DNA from: Mycolicibacterium helvum
GTDB taxonomy: Bacteria; Actinomycetota; Actinomycetes; Mycobacteriales; Mycobacteriaceae
Assembly: GCF_010731895.1 (NCBI RefSeq)
Contig: NZ_AP022596.1
Coordinates: 6,324,001 to 6,388,000 of the forward strand
Direction: 5' to 3'
Length of the DNA stretch: 64,000 bases
This document shows positions 40,947 to 53,412 of this stretch, piece by piece. The translations under genes and the position numbers were made by a program. Every line of letters starts with the position of its first letter. The stretch's first letter is position 1. The notes under the pieces were generated by a model. The model did not search any database. It was not told the DNA's origin and was given only the letters and a program-made list of their open reading frames with translations.

Positions 40947-41516
40947 TCAATACGTCGCGTCGCACAAGCTCAGCGCATTCGACCTGGTGTCGTTGAGGTC
41001 TTGGATCGTCTTGTTGAACTCTCCAGGGCCTGCGTGCGCCAGGATTGCCTTGGCTGTCGCGCGCGCACCGTCGACCCAGTCCTTGAACGCTGCTTTCAGC
41101 TCAGTCGGGATCGCGTCGGTGACACTGGCGGCGACGGCATCGGCGCTTTTGTTGAGCGAATCCACCGCCGGACCCTCGGTGCCCGACACATCGGTGGCAC
41201 CCGAGTTGAAGGCGCTGACGTAGGCATTCACCGCGTCGATCGCCGCAGCGCTGGAGGTGGACAGGGTCTCGCAGGTGTCGTGCATGGCCTGCGTGGTCAG
41301 CGACGCCTGACGTTCGGACTCTCGAGCGCTGGAAGAGGCCGCCGACTGCGAGATCGACACCGCCATCGAGGTTCGGTAGGCCGGTGCTTCGCCGGCATTG
41401 ACCCCCGCGTGGCCCCCCGTGACGGAGGTGCAGCCGACGATGCCGGCAGTCACTGCCGCAGCGCAGCCGACCAGCATTCCGCCGATCCGCAGCCCCCGGG
41501 CAGTTCTGATCAGCAC
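40947..41516 (-). CDS. Predicted lipoprotein (Rv2240c-like)
   Basis: From GTG 41514-41516 the product has about 189 residues. The N-terminus is a lipoprotein signal (GGMLVGCAAAVTAGIVGCTS) with Cys of IVGC as the lipidation site. The rest is helical and Ala/Ser-rich with two Cys (HDTCETL and LSLCDATY) that may pair. It should sit on the outer face of the membrane. It is divergent from aceE with about 150 bp between. The longer frame to 41675 overlaps the aceE start and is rejected. Confidence 0.75.
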   Translation of the reverse strand: MLIRTARGLRIGGMLVGCAAAVTAGIVGCTSVTGGHAGVNAGEAPAYRTSMAVSISQSAASSSARESERQASLTTQAMHDTCETLSTSSAAAIDAVNAYVSAFNSGATDVSGTEGPAVDSLNKSADAVAASVTDAIPTELKAAFKDWVDGARATAKAILAHAGPGEFNKTIQDLNDTRSNALSLCDATY

Positions 41517-41667
41517 AGCCCGGAGGTTACCGGGTGACAGCCATGCTCGGCGCGCTGCGAGAAATTCACCGGTCCCCCGACGTTCCCTACTCGTCGGTAC
41601 CCCCTCAAGTGCGGCACGATAGGGGGCAGAGGGTGCAAAACCTGCGCCAGCTACTAAGGAGCTGAAG

Positions 41668-44457
<2,790 letters not shown>

Positions 44458-44524
44458 GCGCGCTGTTCACCGCCAATCGGCAAATTTGGCGGGAACATCC
44501 AGAAATCCGGCGTAGATTTTAGGG

Positions 44525-45805
44525 GTGATCGACAACACGCCGCTTGAGCCGCCGCGGTCGCCCCTGCAGTTACTCGAGACCGTGCCGGAGTCGACGCTGC
44601 GTCGGCTCAAGCAGCACTCCGGCCGCCTGGCCAGCGAGGCAGTGGCGGCCATGACCGAGCACCTGCCGTTTTTCGGCGAATTGGAGGCTTCCCAACGCGC
44701 CAGCGTGCAACTGGTGCTGCAAACCGCGGTGGTCAACTTCGCAGAATGGGTGCGTAACCCGCTGAGCAACGTCGGCTACACCGCCGAGGCATTCGCGCTG
44801 GTCCCCCAGGAGCTGACCCGCCGCATCGCACTGGCGCAGACCGTAGACATGGTGCGGGTGAGTATGGAGTACTTCGAGGCGGCCTTGCCCTCGCTGGGGC
44901 GCAATGAGGAGCAGCGCGTCGCCCTGTCGGTCGGCATCCTGCGCTACAGCCGCGACCTGGCCTTCGCCGCGGCGTCTTCCTACGCCGACGCCGCTGAGGC
45001 TCGCGGCGCCTGGGACAGCCGGATGGAGGCAAGCGTCGTCGACGCCGTCGTCCGTGGCGATACCGGGCAGGAACTGCTGTCCCGGGCCGCCGCACTGAAC
45101 TGGGACACCACCGCCCCCGCGACGGTGGTGGTGGGCACACCGCCGGCCGGGCGGGAGCAACTAGCCAGCGAGGATGTCCGCGAGATCGCCGCACGGCACG
45201 GCCGGGGGGCGCTGGCCGACGTGCACGGCACCTGGCTCATCGGCATCATTTCCGGCCCGGTCGGGCCGACCGACCGGTTCTTCACCGATCTGATCAACGC
45301 CTTCGCCGACAGTCCGGTGGTGATCGGACCGACCGCACCCATGCTCAGCGCGGCCCACCACAGCGCCAGCGAGGCGATATCGGGGATGAACGCCGTCGCC
45401 GGCTGGACCGGCGCCCCCCGACCGGTCCTGGCCCGAGAGCTGTTGCCGGAGCGCGCACTTCTGGGCGATCCCTCCGCAATCACCGCGTTGCACACCGAGA
45501 TCATGCGACCGCTGGCCGATGCCGGACCGGCGCTCACCGAGACCTTGGACGCCTATCTCGACAGCGGCGGCGCGATCGAAGCTTGCGCCAGAAAATTGTT
45601 CGTTCATCCAAATACGGTCCGCTACCGCCTGAGGCGGATCACCGACTTCACCGGGCGTGATCCCACTGTGCCGCGCGATGCGTATGTCCTGCGCGTGGCG
45701 TCTACCGTGGCCCGCCTGGGTTACCCAGCGCCCACCCACACCACGGCAAACAGTTCTGTTGCCCAGCTCACACCGCCATTGGTCGGCACCGTGGGGGTCA
45801 ATTAA
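44525..45805 (+). CDS. mabR: PucR/CdaR-type regulator of the FAS-II operon
   Basis: The 426-residue product matches Rv2242 (MabR) by position and layout: a long N-terminal region, a central GGDEF-like segment, and a C-terminal PucR helix-turn-helix (ACARKLFVHPNTVRYRLRRI). MabR is the known transcriptional regulator of the mycobacterial fabD-acpM-kasA-kasB-accD6 operon. The gene starts at GTG 44525, 67 bp after aceE. A perfect palindrome in the gap to fabD is the expected binding site. Confidence 0.92.
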   Translation: MIDNTPLEPPRSPLQLLETVPESTLRRLKQHSGRLASEAVAAMTEHLPFFGELEASQRASVQLVLQTAVVNFAEWVRNPLSNVGYTAEAFALVPQELTRRIALAQTVDMVRVSMEYFEAALPSLGRNEEQRVALSVGILRYSRDLAFAAASSYADAAEARGAWDSRMEASVVDAVVRGDTGQELLSRAAALNWDTTAPATVVVGTPPAGREQLASEDVREIAARHGRGALADVHGTWLIGIISGPVGPTDRFFTDLINAFADSPVVIGPTAPMLSAAHHSASEAISGMNAVAGWTGAPRPVLARELLPERALLGDPSAITALHTEIMRPLADAGPALTETLDAYLDSGGAIEACARKLFVHPNTVRYRLRRITDFTGRDPTVPRDAYVLRVASTVARLGYPAPTHTTANSSVAQLTPPLVGTVGVN

Positions 45806-45855
45806 GTCCGCAGGTAGATCGCGGCAAGGTATCAACGGAGTCGCATCACATGCAC

Positions 45856-45876
45856 TTTTGTGGAGACCCCACAAAA
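45856..45876. promoter_or_regulatory. MabR operator candidate before fabD
   Basis: TTTTGTGG and CCACAAAA form a perfect inverted repeat with a 5-bp spacer, 65 bp before the fabD start. The core TTTTGT...ACAAAA agrees with the motif I recall for MabR in the FAS-II promoter. A likely -10 (CATAATCT region, about 45892) lies just downstream, so binding could control initiation. Confidence 0.75.
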
Positions 45877-45941
45877 ACATAAGACAAGGTTCATAATCTC
45901 TTACACCGTGCAAATCCGGTTTCACAATGTTCTCTTAAAGA

Positions 45942-46877
45942 GTGGCTCCTCAACCCGTGATCGCAGTGCTGGCTCCAGGCCAGGGATCCCAGACCCCCGG
46001 CATGCTCGCCGAATGGCTCGAGCTGCCTGGTGCCGCCGATCAGATCAAGACCTGGTCTGACATTGCCGGCCTGGACCTGGCCCGATTGGGCACCACCGCG
46101 ACCGCCGATGAGATCACCGACACCGCGGTCACTCAGCCCCTGGTCGTGGCGGCCACCCTGCTCGCCAACGGCGAACTGGTCAAGCGCGGCGTGCTGGCCG
46201 GCAAGAAGACCGTCGTCGCAGGCCACTCGGTCGGCGAGATCGCGGCCTACGCCATCGCCGGCGTCATCTCAGCCGACGACGCGGTGAAACTCGCCGCCGT
46301 TCGCGGTGCCGAGATGGCCAAGGCCTGCGCCATCGAGCCGACCGGCATGTCGGCCGTCCTGGGCGGCGACGAGTCCGAAGTATTGGAAGCGCTGGCACGT
46401 CTGGACCTGGTTCCCGCCAACCGCAACGCCGCCGGCCAGATCGTGGCCGCCGGAGCGGTCGCCGCCCTGGAGAAGCTGGCCGAGGATCCGCCGGCCAAGG
46501 CCCGGGTGCGCCAGCTGGCCACCGCCGGCGCCTTCCACACGCACTACATGGCCTCCGCGCTCGACGGCTATGCCGCCGCAGCCGCCGAGGTCGTCACCGG
46601 CGAGCCCACCACCACGCTGTTGAGCAACGCCGACGGCCAGCCGGTATCTTCGGCAGCGGACGCGATGGAGAAGCTCGTCGCCCAATTGACCCGCCCGGTG
46701 CGCTGGGATTTGTGCACCGAAACCATGCGGACGCTCTTTGAGAATGCAGAGGGCTCGGCGATCGTGGAATTCCCACCAGCGGGAACTCTGGCCGGGATCG
46801 CCAAACGAGAACTTCGGGGCGTCGCGACGCGCGCTATCAAGACACCCGCAGATCTGGACGGACTCTCCGAGCTCTGA
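45942..46877 (+). CDS. fabD: Malonyl-CoA:AcpM transacylase
   Basis: This 311-residue protein has the acyltransferase nucleophile Ser96 in AGHSVGEIAAYA and catalytic His in GAFHTHYMA. Arg of the malonyl-binding pocket is probable near residue 120. It loads malonyl groups on AcpM for KasA and KasB. The start is GTG 45942, matching Rv2243. It is the first gene of the FAS-II operon; no strong ribosome binding site is visible before it. Confidence 0.96.
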   Translation: MAPQPVIAVLAPGQGSQTPGMLAEWLELPGAADQIKTWSDIAGLDLARLGTTATADEITDTAVTQPLVVAATLLANGELVKRGVLAGKKTVVAGHSVGEIAAYAIAGVISADDAVKLAAVRGAEMAKACAIEPTGMSAVLGGDESEVLEALARLDLVPANRNAAGQIVAAGAVAALEKLAEDPPAKARVRQLATAGAFHTHYMASALDGYAAAAAEVVTGEPTTTLLSNADGQPVSSAADAMEKLVAQLTRPVRWDLCTETMRTLFENAEGSAIVEFPPAGTLAGIAKRELRGVATRAIKTPADLDGLSEL

Positions 46878-46951
46878 GGAGCCGGCCCGTCCAGAACAAC
46901 CACATATAAAGCGTTTCATCAAGTCACACAACAAATTACGAAGGAGCCATT

Positions 46952-47248
46952 GTGCCCGCCTCTCAGGATGAAATCATCGCCGGCCTCGCCGAGATCATCG
47001 AAGAAGTCACCGGTATCGAGCCTTCCGAGGTCACCCCGGAGAAGTCGTTCGTCGACGATCTGGACATCGACTCGCTGTCGATGGTGGAGATCGCCGTGCA
47101 GACCGAGGACAAGTACGGCGTGAAGATCCCCGACGAGGACCTCGCCGGTCTGCGCACCGTCGGTGACGTCGTCTCCTACATCCAGAAGCTCGAAGAAGAG
47201 AACCCCGAGGCTGCTGCCGCCCTGCGCGAGAAGTTCGCTGGCGAATGA
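46952..47248 (+). CDS. acpM: Meromycolate acyl carrier protein AcpM
   Basis: The 98-residue product carries the phosphopantetheine site Ser41 in [12 protein letters not shown]. It has the extended acidic/alanine C-terminal tail characteristic of mycobacterial AcpM, shorter than the 115-residue M. tuberculosis protein. It shuttles growing meromycolate chains in FAS-II. GTG 46952 is preceded by GAAGGAG. The stop overlaps the kasA ATG by 4 bp. Confidence 0.96.
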   Translation: MPASQDEIIAGLAEIIEEVTGIEPSEVTPEKSFVDDLDIDSLSMVEIAVQTEDKYGVKIPDEDLAGLRTVGDVVSYIQKLEEENPEAAAALREKFAGE

Positions 47249-48495
47249 CCAGGCCTTCCACTGCTAACGGCGGTTTCCCCAACGTAGTCGTGACCGCCGT
47301 CACGGCGACCACATCGCTTGCGGGCGACATCGAGAGCACGTGGAAGGGTCTGCTGGCAGGCGAAAGTGGCATCCGCGTACTCGAAGACGATTTCGTCACC
47401 AAGTGGGACCTCCAGGTCAAGATCGGCGGGCACCTCAAGGAGCCCCTCGACCCACAGATGGGTCGACTGGATATGCGGCGCATGTCGTATGTCCAGCGGA
47501 TGTCGAAGTTCCTCGGTAACCAGCTTTGGGAGACCGCGGGCAGCCCTGAGGTCGACCCCGACCGGTTCTCGGTAGTCATCGGGACCGGGCTGGGTGGTGG
47601 CGAGAAGATCGTCGAGATGTACGACGCGATGAACGAGGGCGGCCCCCGCAAGGTGTCCCCGCTCGCCGTTCAGATGGTCATGCCGAACGGTGCCGCCGCG
47701 GTGGTCGGTCTCGAGTTGGGCGCGCGCGCCGGGGTCATCACCCCGGTGTCGGCCTGCTCGTCCGGTTCGGAGGGCATCGCTCACGCGTGGCGACAGATCG
47801 TCATGGGTGACGCCGATATCGCGGTCTGCGGCGGCGTCGAGGGCACCATCGAGGCGCTGCCGATCGCGGCGTTCTCGATGATGCGTGCCATGTCGACCCG
47901 CAACGACGACCCCGAGGGCGCGTCGCGTCCGTTCGACAAGAACCGCGACGGATTCGTATTCGGCGAGGCGGGTGCGCTCATGGTCATCGAGACCGAGGAG
48001 CACGCGTTGGCACGTGGTGCCAAGCCGCTTGCCCGTCTGCTCGGTGCGGGTATCTCTTCGGACGCCTACCACATGGTGGCGCCCGCACCCGACGGCCTGC
48101 GGGCCGGCCACGCGATGAAGCGTGCGATGGAGACGGCGGGGTTGTCGCCCAAGGACATCAACCACGTCAACGCCCATGCCACGTCGACGTCGATCGGCGA
48201 CATCGCCGAAGCCAACGCCATCCGGGTGGCTGGTGTGGAGCATGCAGCGGTGTACGCACCGAAGTCTGCTTTGGGCCACTCGATCGGTGCGGTCGGCGCG
48301 TTGGAGTCGATCCTCACGGTGCTGGCTCTGCGTGACGGCGTCATCCCGCCGACCCTCAATTACGAGACACCTGATCCGGAGATCGATCTGGATGTCGTCG
48401 CGGGCGAACCGCGTTATGGCGATTACCAGTACGCGATCAACAACTCATTCGGATTTGGCGGACACAACGTAGCGCTGGCGTTTGGGCGCTACTGA
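47245..48495 (+). CDS. kasA: Beta-ketoacyl-ACP synthase KasA
   Basis: This 416-residue KAS I/II enzyme has nucleophile Cys171 in [12 protein letters not shown] and catalytic His in [12 protein letters not shown] and [10 protein letters not shown]. It condenses malonyl-AcpM with acyl-AcpM in the earlier rounds of meromycolate elongation and is the target of thiolactomycin. It is coupled to acpM by an ATGA overlap, as in Rv2245. Confidence 0.97.
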   Translation: MTRPSTANGGFPNVVVTAVTATTSLAGDIESTWKGLLAGESGIRVLEDDFVTKWDLQVKIGGHLKEPLDPQMGRLDMRRMSYVQRMSKFLGNQLWETAGSPEVDPDRFSVVIGTGLGGGEKIVEMYDAMNEGGPRKVSPLAVQMVMPNGAAAVVGLELGARAGVITPVSACSSGSEGIAHAWRQIVMGDADIAVCGGVEGTIEALPIAAFSMMRAMSTRNDDPEGASRPFDKNRDGFVFGEAGALMVIETEEHALARGAKPLARLLGAGISSDAYHMVAPAPDGLRAGHAMKRAMETAGLSPKDINHVNAHATSTSIGDIAEANAIRVAGVEHAAVYAPKSALGHSIGAVGALESILTVLALRDGVIPPTLNYETPDPEIDLDVVAGEPRYGDYQYAINNSFGFGGHNVALAFGRY

Positions 48496-48529
48496 CACCG
48501 ATCCGGGGGGAAAGGACTGGCAGGAAGCA

Positions 48530-49801
48530 ATGACAGGGTTGACGCAATTGACCCGGTTATCCACGGGGAATGGCTTCCCCAACGTGGTCGTCACCGGAGT
48601 TGCGATGACGACCGCCCTGGCATCCGACGCCGAAGGCACCTGGAAACGGTTGCTGGACGGTCAAAGCGGTATTCGGCTTCTCGATGACGACTTCGTCGAG
48701 ATGTACGACCTGCCGGTCCGCATCGGGGGGCACCTGCTCGAGGAGTTCGACGGTGAGCTGACACGGGTCGAACTGCGCAGGATGTCATATCTACAGAAGA
48801 TGGCCACTGTCATCGGCCGGCGGGCTTGGCAGAACGCCGGCTCACCGGAAGTCGATTCCAAGCGGCTGATGGTGGCGCTCGGAACCGGGATCGGCTCATC
48901 CGAGGAACTGCTGTTCGCCTACGAGGCGATGCGCGCCAAGGGCCTGCGGGCCGTGTCACCGTTGGCAGTCCAGATGTACATGCCCAACGCCGCAGCGGCG
49001 GCCGTCGGGTTGGAGCTCAAGGCGAAGGCCGGGGTCATCACCCCGGTCTCGGCTTGCGCGTCAGGCTCGGAGGCCATCGCGCAGGCATGGCGGCAGATCG
49101 TTCTCGGTGAAGCCGACATCGCAATATGCGGTGGCGTCGAGACCAAGATCGAGGCCGTGCCGATCGCAGGATTCGCACAGATGCGAATTGTCTTGTCCAC
49201 CACAAACGACGACCCGGCCGGCGCTTGTCGGCCGTTCGACAAAGATCGCAACGGGTTCGTCTTCGGTGAGGGCGGCGCGATGATGATCATCGAGACCGAG
49301 GAACACGCCAAGGCGCGCGGGGCCACCATCCTCGCCCGCATCATGGGGGCGGGCATCACCTCCGACGGGTACCACATCGTGGCGCCCGACCCCAACGGTG
49401 AACAGGCGGGGCACGCAATCACGCGGGCAATTCAGCTCGCCGGCTTGCAGCCCTCTGACATCGATCACATCAACGCCCATGCGACGGGCACCCAGGTGGG
49501 CGATGTCGCGGAGGCCAAGGCGATCAACAATGCTGTCGGCACTCATCGGCCTGCGGTCTACGCGCCCAAATCGGCGCTGGGTCACTCGGTGGGTGCCGTC
49601 GGTGCGGTGGAGTCGATCCTCACCGTGCTCGCGCTGCGGGACGGCGTCGTGCCGGCCACGCTCAACCTGCGCAACCTCGATCCGGAGATCGATCTGGACG
49701 TGGTGGCCGGCGAACCCCGGCCAGGCAACTACCAGTACGCGATCAACAACTCGTTCGGATTCGGTGGTCACAACGTGGCGATCGCCTTCGGGAAGTACTG
49801 A
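48530..49801 (+). CDS. kasB: Beta-ketoacyl-ACP synthase KasB
   Basis: The product is 423 residues from ATG 48530 (CAGGAAG just upstream) or 439 from TTG 48482, which would overlap kasA. Catalytic residues are Cys in [12 protein letters not shown] and His in [12 protein letters not shown] and [10 protein letters not shown]. KasB extends meromycolates to full length. It follows kasA directly and is clearly a paralogue of it. Confidence 0.96.
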   Translation: MTGLTQLTRLSTGNGFPNVVVTGVAMTTALASDAEGTWKRLLDGQSGIRLLDDDFVEMYDLPVRIGGHLLEEFDGELTRVELRRMSYLQKMATVIGRRAWQNAGSPEVDSKRLMVALGTGIGSSEELLFAYEAMRAKGLRAVSPLAVQMYMPNAAAAAVGLELKAKAGVITPVSACASGSEAIAQAWRQIVLGEADIAICGGVETKIEAVPIAGFAQMRIVLSTTNDDPAGACRPFDKDRNGFVFGEGGAMMIIETEEHAKARGATILARIMGAGITSDGYHIVAPDPNGEQAGHAITRAIQLAGLQPSDIDHINAHATGTQVGDVAEAKAINNAVGTHRPAVYAPKSALGHSVGAVGAVESILTVLALRDGVVPATLNLRNLDPEIDLDVVAGEPRPGNYQYAINNSFGFGGHNVAIAFGKY

Positions 49802-49859
49802 CAACACCAGACGTGTTGACGGTGCCGACTGATATCCAGTGCGCATATAGGAGATTCAG

Positions 49860-51281
49860 ATGACGACCATCGCCCCCGAGACAGTCGGCGAATCGCTCGA
49901 CCCACGTGACCCGCTGCTGCGGCTGTCCACGTTCTTCGACGACGGCAGCGTGGAGCTGCTGCACGAGCGTGACCGGTCCGGTGTGCTGTCCGCGGCCGGG
50001 ACTGTCAACGGCGTGCGTACCGTCGCCTTCTGCACCGACGGCACCGTCATGGGTGGCGCCATGGGAGTCGAGGGCTGCCAGCACATCGTCAACGCCTACG
50101 ACGCCGCCATCGAGGAGCAGGCCCCGATCGTGGGCATCTGGCACTCCGGTGGCGCCCGGCTCGCCGAGGGCGTCAAGGCGCTGCACGCGGTGGGTCTGGT
50201 CTTCGAGGCCATGATCCGGGCATCGGGCTACATCCCGCAGATCTCGGTCGTGGTCGGCTTCGCCGCCGGCGGCGCGGCCTACGGTCCCGCGCTGACCGAC
50301 GTCGTCATCATGGCGTCGGAGGGCCGGGTGTTCGTGACCGGCCCCGACGTGGTGCGCAGCGTGACCGGCGAGGACGTCGACATGGCCTCCCTCGGCGGCC
50401 CCGACACCCACCACAAGAAGTCCGGTGTGTGCCACATCGTCGCCACCGACGAACTCGACGCCTACGCCCGCGGTCGCCGGTTGATCGGATTGTTCTCCCA
50501 GCAGGGCCATTTCGACAAGAGCAAGGCTGAGGCCGGCGACTCCGACCTGCACGCGCTGCTGCCCGAGTCGCCCCGTCGCGCCTATGACGTGCACCCGCTG
50601 GTGGAGGCGCTGCTGGACGCGGACACTCCGTTCGAGGAATTCCAGGGCAAGTGGGCACCGTCGATCGTCGTCGGTCTGGGCCGGCTGTCCGGTCGCACCG
50701 TCGGTGTCATCGCGAACAACCCGCTGCGCCTCGGAGGCTGCCTGAACTCCGAAAGTGCGGAGAAATCAGCACGTTTCGTGCGCCTGTGTGACGCCTTCGG
50801 CATCCCATTGGTCGTCGTCGTGGACGTCCCCGGTTACTTGCCCGGCGTGGACCAGGAGTGGGGCGGGGTCGTGCGCCGCGGCGCCAAGCTGCTGCACGCC
50901 TTCGGTGAAGCGAGCGTTCCGCGGGTGACGCTGGTGACGCGAAAGATCTACGGCGGGGCCTACATTGCGATGAACTCGCGGTCGCTGGGCGCCACCAAGG
51001 TGTTCGCCTGGCCGGACGCCGAGGTCGCCGTCATGGGCGCCAAAGCTGCCGTCGGCATCCTGCACAAGAGGAAGCTGGCCGCCGCACCGGATCACGAGCG
51101 TGAAGCCCTGCACGAAGAACTGGCCACCGAGCATGAGCGGATCGCCGGCGGCGTGGACAGCGCGGTCGAGATCGGCGTGGTCGACGAGAAGATCGACCCG
51201 GCCCACACTCGCAGCAAGCTGACCCAGGCACTCGCCGAGGCTCCCGCCCGCCGCGGGCGGCACAAGAACATCCCGCTGTAG
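49860..51281 (+). CDS. accD6: Acetyl/propionyl-CoA carboxylase beta subunit AccD6
   Basis: This 473-residue carboxyltransferase has the two crotonase-like halves, with GGARLAEGVKAL and FAAGGAAYGPALTD in the first and DVPGYLPGVDQEWGGVVRRG and GGAYIAMNSRSLGA in the second. It makes malonyl-CoA for FAS-I/FAS-II together with AccA3. GGAG precedes the ATG at 49860. Its stop codon ends exactly where the glpD stop begins on the other strand. Confidence 0.96.
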   Translation: MTTIAPETVGESLDPRDPLLRLSTFFDDGSVELLHERDRSGVLSAAGTVNGVRTVAFCTDGTVMGGAMGVEGCQHIVNAYDAAIEEQAPIVGIWHSGGARLAEGVKALHAVGLVFEAMIRASGYIPQISVVVGFAAGGAAYGPALTDVVIMASEGRVFVTGPDVVRSVTGEDVDMASLGGPDTHHKKSGVCHIVATDELDAYARGRRLIGLFSQQGHFDKSKAEAGDSDLHALLPESPRRAYDVHPLVEALLDADTPFEEFQGKWAPSIVVGLGRLSGRTVGVIANNPLRLGGCLNSESAEKSARFVRLCDAFGIPLVVVVDVPGYLPGVDQEWGGVVRRGAKLLHAFGEASVPRVTLVTRKIYGGAYIAMNSRSLGATKVFAWPDAEVAVMGAKAAVGILHKRKLAAAPDHEREALHEELATEHERIAGGVDSAVEIGVVDEKIDPAHTRSKLTQALAEAPARRGRHKNIPL

Positions 51282-52817
51282 TCAGGCGCGGGCCAGCAGG
51301 TCTTCAGCCACAGCGATGACCTGGTGGCGGTCAGCCTCGACCAGCCCGATGCGGGTGCGTCGGTCCACGATGTCGTCGGCGGTCAACGCCCCTTCGTGGG
51401 TCACCGCGAACTCGAATTCCGCACGGGTGACGTCGATTCCGTCGGCGACCGGGTCAGTCGGCCGGTCACACCGCGCCGAGGCGATGACGTTCGGCGACTC
51501 GGCGCCGTATCGGGCGACCAGCGAGCTGGGCAGGTGGCTCGTGGTACGCAGTGTGGCAACAGGATTGGCGGGCGCGCCGACCAGCGGCAGATTGCGGGTG
51601 CGGCACGGCTGGGCGGTGATCGACCGGGCCGTCAGCGCGCGGTCCACGGCGTCCTCGGCCATGTACCGGTACTCGGTGAGCTTGCCACCGACGATGCTGA
51701 ACACCCCGGAGTCCGATTCGATGACCGCGTGCTCGCGCGACAGGTCAGACGTGCGGCCTTGACCGGTGTCGATCAGCGGGCGCAATCCGGCATACGCACC
51801 CTTGATGTCCGCGTTGGCCAGCGCGGTTCCCAGCGCGGTGTTGACGGTGTCGAGCAGGAAGCTGACCTCGGCGGGAGTCGGTTCGGGCACATCGGGAATC
51901 GGACCGGGGGCGTCCTCGTCGGTGAGCCCGAGATAGACGCGGTCGAGCTGCTCGGGCATCGCGAACACGAACCGGTTGATCTCACCGGGGATTGGAATGG
52001 TCAGCGCAGCAGTCGGATTGCCGAACGACGCGGCGTCGAACACCAGGTGCGTGCCCCGACTCGGACGCAGTTTGATCGCGGAATCCACCTCGCCGGCCCA
52101 CACGCCGGTCGCGTTGATCACCACGCGGGCCGCCACCTCCAGCGACTCGCCGGTCAGCTCGTCACGCAGTCGCACCGACGTGCCGGTGGCGGTCACCGCG
52201 GACACCCGGGTCAGGATCCGCGCACCGTACTGAGCGGCGGTGCGGGTGACCGCGACGACCAGTCTGGCGTCGTCGATCAGCTGCCCGTCGTAGGCCAGCA
52301 GGCCGCCGTCGAGGCCGTCGCGGCGCACGGTCGGCACCATCGCGATGGCCTGCGATGCACCGATGCGCCGAGATCGCGGCAGCGTCGAAGACTTGGTGCC
52401 CGCCAAGATCCGCAGCGCGTCACCGGCTACGAAACCGGTTCGTATCAAAGCTCGTTGGGATCGACCCATCGACGGCAGCAGCGGAACCAGCTGCGGCATC
52501 GAGCTCACCAGATGCGGGGCGTTGCGGGTCATCAGGATTCCGCGTTCGACGGCACTGCGCCGCGCGATGCCGACGTTGCCGGTGGCCAGATAGCGCAGTC
52601 CACCGTGGACCAGCTTGGAGCTCCAACGGCTGGTGCCGAAGGCCAGGTCGTGTTTCTCGACGAGCAGCACCGACAGGCCGCGGCTGGCGGCGTCGAGGGC
52701 GATGCCGGCCCCGGTGATGCCGCCGCCGATGACGACGACGTCGACGCGGCCGTCGTCACCCAGCTCGGTCAGTTCGGTGGTTCGCCGGGCGGCGCTGAGG
52801 GCGGTGAGGTCACTCAT
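51282..52817 (-). CDS. glpD: FAD-dependent glycerol-3-phosphate dehydrogenase
   Basis: The 511-residue product has an N-terminal FAD-binding motif (DVVVIGGGITGAGIALDAA), the DAO-family HGGLRYLATG motif, and NATGVWAGEVD in the second FAD contact. It oxidises glycerol 3-phosphate to dihydroxyacetone phosphate at the membrane. Synteny matches Rv2249c (glpD1). Its start overlaps the TetR stop by 4 bp, so the TetR gene and glpD form an operon. Confidence 0.95.
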   Translation of the reverse strand: MSDLTALSAARRTTELTELGDDGRVDVVVIGGGITGAGIALDAASRGLSVLLVEKHDLAFGTSRWSSKLVHGGLRYLATGNVGIARRSAVERGILMTRNAPHLVSSMPQLVPLLPSMGRSQRALIRTGFVAGDALRILAGTKSSTLPRSRRIGASQAIAMVPTVRRDGLDGGLLAYDGQLIDDARLVVAVTRTAAQYGARILTRVSAVTATGTSVRLRDELTGESLEVAARVVINATGVWAGEVDSAIKLRPSRGTHLVFDAASFGNPTAALTIPIPGEINRFVFAMPEQLDRVYLGLTDEDAPGPIPDVPEPTPAEVSFLLDTVNTALGTALANADIKGAYAGLRPLIDTGQGRTSDLSREHAVIESDSGVFSIVGGKLTEYRYMAEDAVDRALTARSITAQPCRTRNLPLVGAPANPVATLRTTSHLPSSLVARYGAESPNVIASARCDRPTDPVADGIDVTRAEFEFAVTHEGALTADDIVDRRTRIGLVEADRHQVIAVAEDLLARA

Positions 52818-53395
52818 GGGGCGAGGTATCCATTCAGGGCACGGGACAGCTCGACGCTCAGGGCGTCGCCGTCGAGGATGGGTTCGACGATCTGAGCGGA
52901 CTGGATCGTGGACTGCCCGATCAGCAGCACCATCGCCGACATCTGCCGGACGTCGCCGGCCCGGACGCTGCCGTCGGCTTGGGCGGCGCGCAGTGCGTCG
53001 ACGAGCAAGTCGATCAGGATCTGCTGGCTGGTGCCGAGGCGTCCGGCGATATAGACCATCGCCAGGTCGGGGGCCGACCTCAGTACCGAGGTGATGAGTT
53101 CGTCGTCGCGCAGCAGACGGGCCACCTCGACAATCCGCTCCACCACGCCGGCGCGGCCTGGGCTGACCGCCGAGACCGCGCGCCAGGCGCCGGTGATCCG
53201 GTCGGTGAGCAGCGACGCCACGATCGTGTTGGTGTCCGGCCAGCGGCGATACACCGTCGGACGGCTCACCCCCGCCCGGCGGGCGATCTCGGCCAGCGTG
53301 ACGCGCTCGACCCCGAAGTCGCGGACACAGCTGGCCGCGGCGGCCATGATCCGGTCGCCGATGTCCACCGATTCGTCGTTACTGATTGACAGCAT
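52814..53395 (-). CDS. TetR-family regulator (Rv2250c-like)
   Basis: This 193-residue protein has the TetR HTH (RVTLAEIARRAGVSRPTVYRRW) near residues 30-60 and a helical ligand domain. It is transcribed with glpD and divergent from the FAD oxidase gene across only 17 bp, so it probably controls both directions. The ligand is unknown; a glycerolipid-related signal would fit the neighbours. Confidence 0.92.
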   Translation of the reverse strand: MLSISNDESVDIGDRIMAAAASCVRDFGVERVTLAEIARRAGVSRPTVYRRWPDTNTIVASLLTDRITGAWRAVSAVSPGRAGVVERIVEVARLLRDDELITSVLRSAPDLAMVYIAGRLGTSQQILIDLLVDALRAAQADGSVRAGDVRQMSAMVLLIGQSTIQSAQIVEPILDGDALSVELSRALNGYLAP

Positions 53396-53409
53396 CTGTA
53401 ATACTGTAA
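53396..53409. promoter_or_regulatory. Direct repeat in the TetR/oxidase divergent promoter
   Basis: CTGTAATACTGTAA is a tandem of CTGTAA boxes filling the 17-bp gap between the two divergent start codons. It is a likely part of the TetR operator and must overlap both promoters or leaders. Confidence 0.45.
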
Positions 53410-53412
53410 CGC

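Noticed and set aside
51324..52895. 523-codon plus-strand open frame
   Set aside because: It is antisense to glpD and the TetR gene, with low-complexity Gly/Arg/Gln composition.
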